From assembly GCA_029339505.1 (NCBI GenBank), contig JAQISU010000069.1, positions 8,497,501-8,561,500 of the forward strand: DNA of 64,000 bases. The letters are read 5' to 3'. A program made the position numbers and the translations under genes. Source of the stretch: Unio delphinus. Taxonomy: Eukaryota; Mollusca; Bivalvia; Unionida; Unionidae. Positions 46,422-54,057 of this stretch are shown here, in pieces (within the stretch, counting starts at the first letter, position 1; each line of letters opens with the position of its first letter). The notes under the pieces are model-generated. The model made no database searches. It saw nothing but the letters and a program-made list of their open reading frames with translations, and was not told where the DNA came from.

Positions 46422-47384
46422 ATGGAATCAATTTATTATTCTCCGAGGGGATACTGGAGGGGTAACGCTGCAATCAATAAACTCGCTAGAGCTGCAAAAG
46501 TGAAAAAAACCACTGCGGCTAATTGGTTATCCAAACAGGCACTATGGCAAATTTATCTACCACCGCCTAAACAAATTCAATTCTCGCATTTTGATGTGAC
46601 CGCTCCTAATGAAGTTCATCAGGCTGATATATTATTTCTGCCACATGATCGTGGTTACAAATACGCGCTAACCGTAGTTGATATTGCAAGTCGATACAAA
46701 GAAGCAGAACCGTTAAAAACAAAATCAGCCACTGAAGTCGCTTCTGCATTTGAAAGGATTTATCGACGAGGTCCTCTGCGTTGGCCAAATCTATTGCAGG
46801 TTGATCCTGGCAAGGAATTTCAGGGTGTAGTGTTATCTACAATGAAACATCATAATGTCACCATACGACGAGGGCATACTGCGCTACATCGCGATCAGGC
46901 CATTGTAGAACGATTTAATCGGACGATTGCTGAGCGGTTATTTGGATATCAATACGCAAAAGAATTCATTCAAGAAAAGCGATCCAGTGAATGGGTTAAA
47001 AGATTACCATCTGTGATTACTGCACTGAATAACGAGATTACTAGAACAATCAACATGAAACCTATCAACGCGATTAAAAAGAAGTCAATACCCGTACAAC
47101 CACAAAAAGATTTCCCTAGAAACGCTAGCGTTTCCCAACCAATTCTTGGTAGTAGTGTCATTGTGAGGTACTTATACGAACCAGGAGAGCTTGAAGGGGG
47201 TAGAAAAAGGGCTACTGATCCTATTTGGAGCGTCACTACGCATAAGATATCTAGTATAACACGATCAACTGGTAGACCTCCAGTCTATAAACTGGATTCA
47301 ACTGCCCCTCAGCGGGGTTTTACTAGACAACAACTACAAGTGATTCCCGAGGATACTCAATTGCCACCGCATGGTCTTAACTAG
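46422..47384 (+). CDS. DDE (rve-type) integrase, element 2
   Basis: 320 residues from MESIYYSPRGYWRG. The Polinton integrase catalyses strand transfer of element ends into target DNA. Catalytic triad D69 (HQADILF), D128 (LLQVDPGKEF) and E163 (DQAIVERF), giving the canonical D,D-35-E spacing; TVVDIASRY at 84-92 is the core strand. The SH3-like C-terminal domain begins at about residue 242 (GSSVIVRYLYEPGELEGG). A palindrome segment (47119-47134) encodes NASVS within the linker and is absent in part from element 1. Convergent with the polymerase, the stop codons overlapping by 8 bp. Apparently functional. Confidence 0.95.
   Translation: MESIYYSPRGYWRGNAAINKLARAAKVKKTTAANWLSKQALWQIYLPPPKQIQFSHFDVTAPNEVHQADILFLPHDRGYKYALTVVDIASRYKEAEPLKTKSATEVASAFERIYRRGPLRWPNLLQVDPGKEFQGVVLSTMKHHNVTIRRGHTALHRDQAIVERFNRTIAERLFGYQYAKEFIQEKRSSEWVKRLPSVITALNNEITRTINMKPINAIKKKSIPVQPQKDFPRNASVSQPILGSSVIVRYLYEPGELEGGRKRATDPIWSVTTHKISSITRSTGRPPVYKLDSTAPQRGFTRQQLQVIPEDTQLPPHGLN
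47119..47134. repeat. In-frame palindrome inside the integrase gene
   Basis: gaaacgctagcgtttc. The element 1 gene has only the right half (tagcgtttc), with 12 fewer bases, in frame. Confidence 0.75.
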
Positions 47385-50300
47385 CACCGTTGCGTCTATT
47401 GCACTCAAGACAAGTCAACATCACATTATTTCTGACATGACCGAGATTGTTATTTTTTCTGTCTACGGTGAATTGGCGAGGATCCTTATCCGAATACTGC
47501 CAACGCATTATACAATTGCAACTCGCGCAGTGATTATTCTGTTGTTTCTTCAAAGTGATTATTAATTTAGCATCAATATCAAATTCTCGTTGTTTTTTTT
47601 TGTCCTGTTGTTTGTAACCGGAGAGTTTTTTATCAATAATTTTAACATCAATATCACTTATTGTTGTGTCATTATCATCGAAAACAACTCTTCGAAGTTG
47701 ATTTATTTTTCGTACTCTGGATACTGCGAGATAGACTAAATTTGACCATTCGATGTGATTATCTACCATCCAAACAATTGTATCCGATATAGTCAATCCC
47801 TGTGAAGAGTGTATTGTTGCTGCGTATCCTAGCGTCCACGGGGATTTATTAGCACGCAATGCATCTTCAACGACATTGATATCAACCAGCACAATATCAT
47901 TTAATACCAGAATTTGTTTTTCATTCTGTCCTGGAATATCAACTTCAATATTCTGTTTTCGTGTATCCGATGGCCTATAACAAAGGGGTACTGGAAGCGT
48001 TGCAAATTTTTCTTTATGCAATTCAAATAACTTCATCTGAAGTGTATCCCTGACTATTTTTCTACTTGCAATGATCAAATCGTTTGGTCTCCACGCTTCC
48101 CAGAAATCATTCATTGGGGTTTCTGAAATCACTTCACGCGCTATTTCGCATTGGATTCTATCCGGTTGTAATCTAATTAGCGCTTTGAACTCGCGTAATC
48201 GTTCATCAAGTGATCTATAATCAGTGATGATTTCTTCATAGTAGTCTACAAAACCCTTTAGCCATTCATGTGGAGATGCACCGACAAATGGTGGTGGTTG
48301 GCCTTGATCCCCGCACATGACGACTTTTGTGTTTTTGGTTAACAACCACTCAAGAAATGTTTTTAATACATCTAATGACACTGTGCATATTTCATCCCAG
48401 ATTATGATTTGAGGAATGAATTTATCACCCATTCGATCAGGAGTCCATTTCTCACCCTTCCATCGAAAGAAGCTGTGATAAGTGCAAGCATTTACCCCTC
48501 GTTGTATCATCTCTCTGGCGAGTCTGTGAGTCGGTGTTAGCACAATCATGTTAGTAGAAATACAAGTATTTCCACCACCACGATATAATTCAATTGCACG
48601 AGTTGTCTTTCCTGACCCACCACAGCCGTTTAAATAAACTGTCTTGTATCTACAGATTGGATCAGATACCGGTGGTGCATTAGAAAATTCTGATTGAATT
48701 TCAATACGGTTACAACAAATATATTTATCATCCATGGCAACGTCTGCGGATTCACAATACTCATGTAGCATCTCTTTTTTAAATCGCCAACGCCCCCAAT
48801 TTTCTTCGGGATCTGTGAATGCCGCTACAGCTGATTTGTACTTATTGTGTATATACATCGAATCAGTGGCCACTCTAACCGCGGTATTAGGAAATCTATT
48901 TATCATCGAAAATAGATTAATAGAAGCATAGGCTAACATTGAACTTCTCAAATGTGTGTACTGGGAATTATATCCATCACAATAGGTAACAACCGTACCT
49001 AATTTCTCACCATTGGATAGAAAAGCATCCTTACGGGATACAAGTTTTCCCTGTTTCATTAAATCCGCTACAATAAAATCGTATTCAGCGACATCTATGA
49101 TCAACCGCGAAGAGTATTTCGCGTTATCGTATCGTCCACCCTGGGTAAATTTACCGATTATTCTTCTTCCGAGATCTTTTGTTTGTTCTTTTTTAATTTC
49201 AAATAACTTCTTAGACCAATTTATGATTTCTTCTTCACTGAAATCTGGAAACTGTTTTCGTAGTTCGTTGATTATTCTATCTAGATTGGGTTGTGGTAGC
49301 CAAACTTCTTTCTGAGCTCGATAGCATATAATAGCCTCGGAAACAATCAACGATATTAGCATACCACAATCAATCATATATCTCAATAGCACTATTGGCA
49401 TCCAGTGTTTTTCAGATAGGTGTCTACCGAGCCAAACATAACTACACGGATGTAACCCTGTAGCTAATTCAAATGATATCACACGAGCGAATCCGGTTAA
49501 GTCAAAATCAGGCAATGGTCCATTAATCGCAACACGAGTCATTTCATGCGTGGGGTGTCCAAATCGTTTGAAGTACTCAGCGCATTCCCCATACCCGAGA
49601 AAACTTCCGGGATAACACGCGGATATATCAATTGAAATCATACCGTCACGATGGTATTTTGTATTCCACAGTCCTCCATGACCAAATTCGACGCAACTCA
49701 ATTTAACATCCTCGAGAAAATCACTTCGTGTTGGACGCCATGAGTTTTTTTCTCTTGCGAAGTGAGCTACCACTGATGGAATAGTAAAACTATCCGTGAG
49801 TAGTTTTTCATGGGAATTCTGCGGTGAAAAATCACTAGCGATTTTTCTTATTCTGTTATCTAATTCTTCAATGCGATATAATTCACCATTTGGTTTTACA
49901 AATTGATCGAATTCTTCATCACTTCTAAGTAACCACACTGACACAGGATCATCCTTACACAACGCATGAATAGCATCGAATAATTTCTCTTCATAGAAAA
50001 CATCCCCGACGAACTCCTTAGGGATATATTTCACGGTTCGTTCTCGTGGAAATATTGTTACCGCAGGTGTCCACGCGTGTTTGTTATGATCAATAATCTG
50101 TATTGGTGCTCCATTTTTGTTATATTTCGGTTCGTATAAAACCTCTCCGGTTATCGTCATAACGGTTATTGGGAATCGTAATGATGTTTCTAATTTAGCT
50201 ATATCAGAAATCTTTGCACCATGCTGTTTCACTGTCAGTTCCCACTCGGTTATTTTCCTACGTCGCAGATCAGTTAGTTTATTTCCTCGGGATGCATTTG

Positions 50301-51267
50301 TGAAGTGTTCTATTATTCGTTCTGCTACACAATTAAGCCGTGACGAATATTTCATAGGAGCTAGTTTTGCGATATCGGGTTTATCATTTAACGGATATAT
50401 CCCATAAACCATTGCTGTTACGGGATAAGATCTTTCGTAGTATGGTTTATCAATGCCGGTTAGAATCCCTGGTTTGGAATCTCTACTCACAATGACAGCT
50501 TTTTTATTCTTGAGGATTGGTTCAAATTTATCCTTAATAATCCATTTGCCATCGACTTCGATAATGAATTTGATTCGGAAAAAATGCCGTTTTTTCCCAA
50601 CACGTGAAATTATCACTGCTGCTTTTTCATCAGTCATGGTAGCATCAACAACACCATCAATTCGAAATGTTGACCAACAATAAGATGCTCCATCACGCTT
50701 GAATTCATTAAAACAGTCTCTGATTTTACTAATCATGGCTTTATCAAGAATTGTATTCTTTGGTGTATTAGAAACTATATCGAGATTGAATTGAGCATCT
50801 TTCCAGGGGTAATCTCTCTTGGACGTTTTTGAAATCCGAAGGATTTTGGGTTTATCGCGATTAAATCTAGGATTGATTTTGTTACGTTTTTTTGGTCTAT
50901 CGAGATTAAATCTAGGACTGATTTTCAATAATCTCTTAAACTCTTTCATGTTTCCGTCTCTTGGACGTTTGTTACGTTTTTTGGGTCTATCGAGATTAAA
51001 TCTAGGATTGATTTTCAATAATCTCTTAAACTCTTTCATGTTTCCGTCTCTTGGACGTTTGTTACGTTTTTTGGGTCTATCGAGATTAAATCTAGGACTG
51101 ATTTTCAATAATCTCTTAAACTCTTTCATGTTTCCGTCTCTTGGACGTTTGTTACGTTTTTTGGGTCTATCGAGATTAAATCTAGGACTGATTTTCAATA
51201 ATCTCTTAAACTCTCTATCAGCATTAAATTTAGCATTTCTCGAAGTCAATCTCTTGAACTCCATCAT
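47377..51267 (-). CDS. DNA polymerase B - SF1 helicase - HNH nuclease fusion, element 2
   Basis: 1296 residues in one uninterrupted frame from MMEFKRLTSRNAKFN. Residues 19-130: four 30-residue basic repeats. About 150-520: a conserved region without a motif I recognise; I could not place a 3'-5' exonuclease. 520-810: family B polymerase palm, with motif A D547 (ISIDISACYPGS), a motif-B-like RRIIGKFTQGG (701-711) and motif C VRVATDSMY (D802). 875-1195: SF1 helicase with Walker A GCGGSGKTT (881-889), Walker B WDE (957-959), GDQGQPPP (986-993), TIHSSQGLT (1151-1159) and VYLAVSRV (1178-1185). 1225-1296: HNH/treble-clef module with CxxC at 1247/1250 and 1286/1289, FTVDRKNN and GHVRNN. It would replicate the element; canonical animal Polintons are usually described with a separate polymerase, so the fusion is notable. 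Confidence 0.93.
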   Translation of the reverse strand: MMEFKRLTSRNAKFNADREFKRLLKISPRFNLDRPKKRNKRPRDGNMKEFKRLLKISPRFNLDRPKKRNKRPRDGNMKEFKRLLKINPRFNLDRPKKRNKRPRDGNMKEFKRLLKISPRFNLDRPKKRNKINPRFNRDKPKILRISKTSKRDYPWKDAQFNLDIVSNTPKNTILDKAMISKIRDCFNEFKRDGASYCWSTFRIDGVVDATMTDEKAAVIISRVGKKRHFFRIKFIIEVDGKWIIKDKFEPILKNKKAVIVSRDSKPGILTGIDKPYYERSYPVTAMVYGIYPLNDKPDIAKLAPMKYSSRLNCVAERIIEHFTNASRGNKLTDLRRRKITEWELTVKQHGAKISDIAKLETSLRFPITVMTITGEVLYEPKYNKNGAPIQIIDHNKHAWTPAVTIFPRERTVKYIPKEFVGDVFYEEKLFDAIHALCKDDPVSVWLLRSDEEFDQFVKPNGELYRIEELDNRIRKIASDFSPQNSHEKLLTDSFTIPSVVAHFAREKNSWRPTRSDFLEDVKLSCVEFGHGGLWNTKYHRDGMISIDISACYPGSFLGYGECAEYFKRFGHPTHEMTRVAINGPLPDFDLTGFARVISFELATGLHPCSYVWLGRHLSEKHWMPIVLLRYMIDCGMLISLIVSEAIICYRAQKEVWLPQPNLDRIINELRKQFPDFSEEEIINWSKKLFEIKKEQTKDLGRRIIGKFTQGGRYDNAKYSSRLIIDVAEYDFIVADLMKQGKLVSRKDAFLSNGEKLGTVVTYCDGYNSQYTHLRSSMLAYASINLFSMINRFPNTAVRVATDSMYIHNKYKSAVAAFTDPEENWGRWRFKKEMLHEYCESADVAMDDKYICCNRIEIQSEFSNAPPVSDPICRYKTVYLNGCGGSGKTTRAIELYRGGGNTCISTNMIVLTPTHRLAREMIQRGVNACTYHSFFRWKGEKWTPDRMGDKFIPQIIIWDEICTVSLDVLKTFLEWLLTKNTKVVMCGDQGQPPPFVGASPHEWLKGFVDYYEEIITDYRSLDERLREFKALIRLQPDRIQCEIAREVISETPMNDFWEAWRPNDLIIASRKIVRDTLQMKLFELHKEKFATLPVPLCYRPSDTRKQNIEVDIPGQNEKQILVLNDIVLVDINVVEDALRANKSPWTLGYAATIHSSQGLTISDTIVWMVDNHIEWSNLVYLAVSRVRKINQLRRVVFDDNDTTISDIDVKIIDKKLSGYKQQDKKKQREFDIDAKLIITLKKQQNNHCASCNCIMRWQYSDKDPRQFTVDRKNNNLGHVRNNVMLTCLECNRRNGAS
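50831..50848. repeat. In-frame palindrome inside the polymerase gene
   Basis: gaaatccgaaggattttg, encoding part of KILRISKT just after the N-terminal repeats; not present in the element 1 gene. Confidence 0.7.
50878..51213. repeat. 90-bp coding minisatellite in the polymerase N-terminus
   Basis: Three full and one partial 30-codon units (EFKRLLKISPRFNLDR, then PKKRNKRPRDGNMK), nearly identical in DNA. The unit resembles the single ancestral N-terminal segment of element 1 (EFERLSKIKPW..QFNLDR), so it probably arose by duplicating that segment. Each unit carries the NLS-like PKKRNKRPR. Confidence 0.9.
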
Positions 51268-51291
51268 GCTATACTAAAAACAAGTGTCTAA

Positions 51292-51339
51292 ATGAAAGAT
51301 TTTTATATAATGAATCACTGCAAATGGATCAGTCAATGA
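51292..51339 (+). pseudogene. Remnant of the Cys-rich zinc protein gene, element 2
   Basis: Fifteen codons (MKDFYIMNHCKWISQ) followed by a stop match the first 12 residues of the 113-residue gene at 12467-12808. The rest is missing through an internal deletion whose right edge rejoins at caatgaattag, the end of the element 1 gene. Confidence 0.8.
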
Positions 51340-51364
51340 ATTAGACAAATAGTATAGTATACGA

Positions 51365-51856
51365 ATGAACCAGGAATTCAGACCACACCCAGTGAGTACA
51401 AATTATGAAGCATCCAGTGATGGTGTTGTAAGAAACCGTAGACTGAAGAACCCAGTTGGGTGGGATAATGGTATGGGGTATTTGTTCTTTACTGTTGGAA
51501 AGAAGAAATATTACAATCATCGTTTCGTGTATGAATGTTTCCATGGATTGATCAAAGATGGTTTTGTTATTGATCATATTGATTCTAATCCGAAGAACAA
51601 TTCCTTATCAAATCTTCAAGCAATCACACATAGTGAGAATACCAAACGAGGAAGGACTGGGAAATACTCGAAAAAAGCGAGACCTGTGAAATCTTTGAAT
51701 ACAATAACTAACGAAGAAAAAGTATTTAAATCAATATATGAAGCCGGCAAGTATTTCAATATTTGTAGACCCTCAGTACGATATGTTGCAGAGGGGGTTT
51801 GTCGATCGGCTATTTCAAAAAAGAGCGGACAGAAAATTCAATTTAGTTATGTCTAA
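51365..51856 (+). CDS. HNH endonuclease of the homing type, element 2
   Basis: 163 residues starting MNQEFRPHPVSTNYEAS. NUMOD4-like N-terminus (YEASSDGVVRNRRLKNPVG), HNH core with HRFVYECFHG and VIDHIDSNPKNNSLSNLQAI, and a C-terminal helix-turn-helix/NUMOD1-like part (SIYEAGKYFNICRPSVRYVAEG). Catalytic His and Asn positions are kept. It is intact and free-standing, 44 bp upstream of the next ORF. It may be a homing-type passenger or may process element DNA; a second, unrelated HNH lies in the polymerase fusion. Confidence 0.87.
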   Translation: MNQEFRPHPVSTNYEASSDGVVRNRRLKNPVGWDNGMGYLFFTVGKKKYYNHRFVYECFHGLIKDGFVIDHIDSNPKNNSLSNLQAITHSENTKRGRTGKYSKKARPVKSLNTITNEEKVFKSIYEAGKYFNICRPSVRYVAEGVCRSAISKKSGQKIQFSYV

Positions 51857-51900
51857 TACGTCATATTTTTCATTTAGAAATATATCATTATTATAGAATA

Positions 51901-52257
51901 ATGAATTCTGAAAACATGAATAACATCATATCCGAGATTTCAAAATTGAAAGGTTGGGATATTGAACTATCAGATGGGTTAAATCCTGATCAAATCATGT
52001 CTGATTTTCAGGACATAGAATACGGAGTTAGCACTAACAAGTATATGCTACCAAAGAAGTATGCGCTCATCAAAAGAATTCAGAATTCTATTAAGGACTC
52101 TCTCGCATTTTCCAGTGACGTAAGTGTGTTCGCTCCGTTGTATACCATCGTAGAACGAATACGAAAAGAATTGGGGTACGAATACGAATTGAAAAAGGAG
52201 GTTAATTCTAAAGTTAGAAACCTACGGGCGTTAATTCAAGAAAATGAACAATTTTGA
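51901..52257 (+). CDS. Unknown small element protein, element 2
   Basis: 118 residues starting MNSENMNNIISEISKLKG, strongly conserved with element 1 (YGVSTNKYMLPKKYALIK identical). Predicted mostly helical, charged, no Cys, no TM. The last 11 residues (RALIQENEQF) are lost in element 1. First gene of the virion block, but whether it is a virion protein is unknown. Confidence 0.7.
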   Translation: MNSENMNNIISEISKLKGWDIELSDGLNPDQIMSDFQDIEYGVSTNKYMLPKKYALIKRIQNSIKDSLAFSSDVSVFAPLYTIVERIRKELGYEYELKKEVNSKVRNLRALIQENEQF

Positions 52258-52426
52258 TTGACCAACCATTTATCATTATTTGATTGTGACCGTCCCTCAT
52301 AGAGATTTTAATTTTTTTTTAGCATTTTTTGATCAAAACTGTTGAAATCAGTGAATAAAAAATTGATGGCTGGTTCGGATTGATCACTTCCACGATCGTG
52401 TTAGGTTGGATTGAAAAATTGTTTTG
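52258..52426. other. Non-coding spacer, element 2
   Basis: AT-rich, no ORF; contains one catagagattttaat half of the hairpin repeated in the element 1 spacer. Confidence 0.5.
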
Positions 52427-52456
52427 CAATTGAAAAATTGTTTCTGATTTCAAATA
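52427..52456 (+). promoter_or_regulatory. Conserved 30-bp leader directly before an ATG, copy 1
   Basis: Begins caattgaaaa, ends ttcaaata, abuts the ATG at 52457. One mismatch to 53513-53542 and to the element 1 copy at 9092-9121. Confidence 0.6.
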
Positions 52457-53464
52457 ATGGTCAATGAAGCATTTACAACCCGATTGGCTCGTGAACGACT
52501 GGATGCAATCAGGAGATTTGTACCAATTCGTGACTCTGTACGGAATAAACTACAACAACGACAGAGTCTTCAGACTGATTTTGCTATGGGATCCGAAGAA
52601 TTGTTTAAACCAGTAACCACAGCAACGAAGGGGATAGAGCGTGCTATACTGGGAGATGTTCCCGAGACGGGAAAATCTGTTATTGGTGAACTCGAAAAAA
52701 TAGCAGCGAAAACTGAACAAACAGAACAAATAGAACAAATAGAATCAAAAAGAACAGTTGATGATTTACGCGTGATATTTAACGAGGCGGGGTTAGCAGA
52801 AATTAATAAGACTGATCCAACAGGAATTCCTGAGCTTGTTGTTACGAATTATGAAAACAGGAAAAATATGTTGAAACCAGAATATCATAAGTTTGTTAGA
52901 AATATAACTCACTGGGCTGATATATTCTACAAAATCAAAACTGAAAAAACAGGTAGAATTAAGAAGGATAGTGCATCATATATTCAATATATCAATGCAG
53001 TGGGTATAGTGTATAAACAATACGAAGAGTTTAAACAACAACAAAAACCGCCAAAATTGCAAAGGCGGCGACAGCAACCTGCAAAGAAAATATCTTTTTC
53101 ACCTAAAAAAAAACAACTACCACCTGATGATGATTTTCTTGATTATTTATTACAAGAAGCCGATTTAGAAAAACAGGATGAAGCAACTGGTTATAGCGGA
53201 AGTGGATTGCAAGATTCCAGTGGAAACTCAAAGAGTGAAAACGCTAGCGTTTCATGCCCTGGTAGTGTTATCAATGATATATCACGATTAGAAGTTCTTG
53301 TAGGAGGTTTCCGAGCTGGAAATAACTCACCGGAAATAATTAATGAAGCAGCTGATATCTGTAGACGGTTATTTGCCGGCGGTATCATGGATATCAAAAC
53401 ATATCGAGATTTCATTGACGAGTTAGTAGACGGTGAAACCGTCCATGGTTATCACAGTGATTAA
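52457..53464 (+). CDS. Unknown virion-block protein, 335 aa, element 2
   Basis: Starts MVNEAFTTRLARERLD. Conserved N-terminal segment RRFVPIRDSVRNKLQQRQSL, a long charged, Gln/Lys-rich middle (helical, with a KKISFSPKKKQLPPDDD acidic-basic switch), and a C-terminal module SVINDISRLEVLVGG..NEAADICRRLFAGGIMDIKTYRDFI. A palindrome at 53237-53253 inserts NASVS in frame before the C-terminal module, replacing a shorter segment in element 1. No enzyme motif. From context a structural or scaffold-like protein; function unknown. Confidence 0.75.
   Translation: MVNEAFTTRLARERLDAIRRFVPIRDSVRNKLQQRQSLQTDFAMGSEELFKPVTTATKGIERAILGDVPETGKSVIGELEKIAAKTEQTEQIEQIESKRTVDDLRVIFNEAGLAEINKTDPTGIPELVVTNYENRKNMLKPEYHKFVRNITHWADIFYKIKTEKTGRIKKDSASYIQYINAVGIVYKQYEEFKQQQKPPKLQRRRQQPAKKISFSPKKKQLPPDDDFLDYLLQEADLEKQDEATGYSGSGLQDSSGNSKSENASVSCPGSVINDISRLEVLVGGFRAGNNSPEIINEAADICRRLFAGGIMDIKTYRDFIDELVDGETVHGYHSD
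53237..53253. repeat. In-frame palindrome inside the 335-aa gene
   Basis: gaaaacgctagcgtttc; element 1 has only gaaacgc at the homologous site. Confidence 0.75.
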
Positions 53465-53480
53465 TCACCGAGACTGAATA

Positions 53481-53511
53481 AAAACGCTAGCGTGGAAATC
53501 CGAAGGATTTC
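53481..53511. repeat. Two adjacent palindromes in an intergenic gap
   Basis: aaaacgctagcgt followed at 53495 by gaaatccgaaggatttc, filling most of the gap before the small basic protein gene. Confidence 0.8.
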
Positions 53512-53512
53512 A

Positions 53513-53542
53513 CAATTGAAAAATGGTTTCTGATTTCAAATA
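53513..53542 (+). promoter_or_regulatory. Conserved 30-bp leader directly before an ATG, copy 2
   Basis: Same 30-mer as at 52427, abutting the ATG at 53543; likely a shared late promoter or initiator. Confidence 0.6.
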
Positions 53543-53995
53543 ATGATCATACACTACAATCATGATAAACCAACCCCCGTCTACGTAGTTAATTCACGGT
53601 TTCCAGTTTATAGAGCATACTACGGAGATGGTTTAGGCAATACCATTGCGGGGTTATTTGCGAGAATGGCTCCAAAAGTGATGCCGTTGGCTAAACAACT
53701 AGGAATGAAAGCCATTGAAGTTATTCGTGATAAGGGTATTGGTGCTGTTGGAGATCTTGCTGGAAAAGCATTTTCAACTGCGAAGAATAAATTAACATCA
53801 TTAGTGAAATCACGGATGAAATCCAAAGGATTTTCAAAGAAACCGTTACCGTCTACAGCGGAAATGCCTGCAAGTGTTAGTAGAATTATAAATAACGCAG
53901 TAGACGAAAAATTAGCGTCGATGGTAAATCAAGGGGACCAAAGCAATATTGCAAATATGATAGCAGGAAGCGGCTTTAAAAAACTACGTCGATGA
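53543..53995 (+). CDS. Small basic virion protein, element 2
   Basis: 150 residues starting MIIHYNHDKPTPVYVV. It has the Tyr-rich start, GDGLGNTIAGLFARMAPKVMP, a helical hydrophobic centre, and a Lys/Arg cluster enlarged by an in-frame palindrome (53818-53835, coding MKSKGFSKK) compared with RRKKKQ in element 1. Conserved STAEMPASVSRIINNAVDEKLAS near the end and a basic tail. It lies immediately before the major capsid gene. Possibly a core or cement protein; no enzymatic motif. Confidence 0.77.
   Translation: MIIHYNHDKPTPVYVVNSRFPVYRAYYGDGLGNTIAGLFARMAPKVMPLAKQLGMKAIEVIRDKGIGAVGDLAGKAFSTAKNKLTSLVKSRMKSKGFSKKPLPSTAEMPASVSRIINNAVDEKLASMVNQGDQSNIANMIAGSGFKKLRR
53818..53835. repeat. In-frame palindrome inside the small basic gene
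   Basis: gaaatccaaaggattttc, absent from the element 1 homologue. Confidence 0.72.
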
Positions 53996-54009
53996 AAATC
54001 GTTTACGAT

Positions 54010-54028
54010 GAAAATCCTACGGATTTTT
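54010..54028. repeat. Palindrome in the gap before the capsid gene
   Basis: gaaaatcctacggattttt, preceded by a related aaaatcgtttacgatg segment. Confidence 0.72.
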
Positions 54029-54057
54029 ACGATTTAGACTCTGATAAATAGAATAAA

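Noticed and set aside
47371..47565. 64-codon plus-strand ORF (and its element 1 equivalent at 16090-16284)
   Set aside because: Antisense shadow of the conserved HNH module; conservation comes from the real gene.
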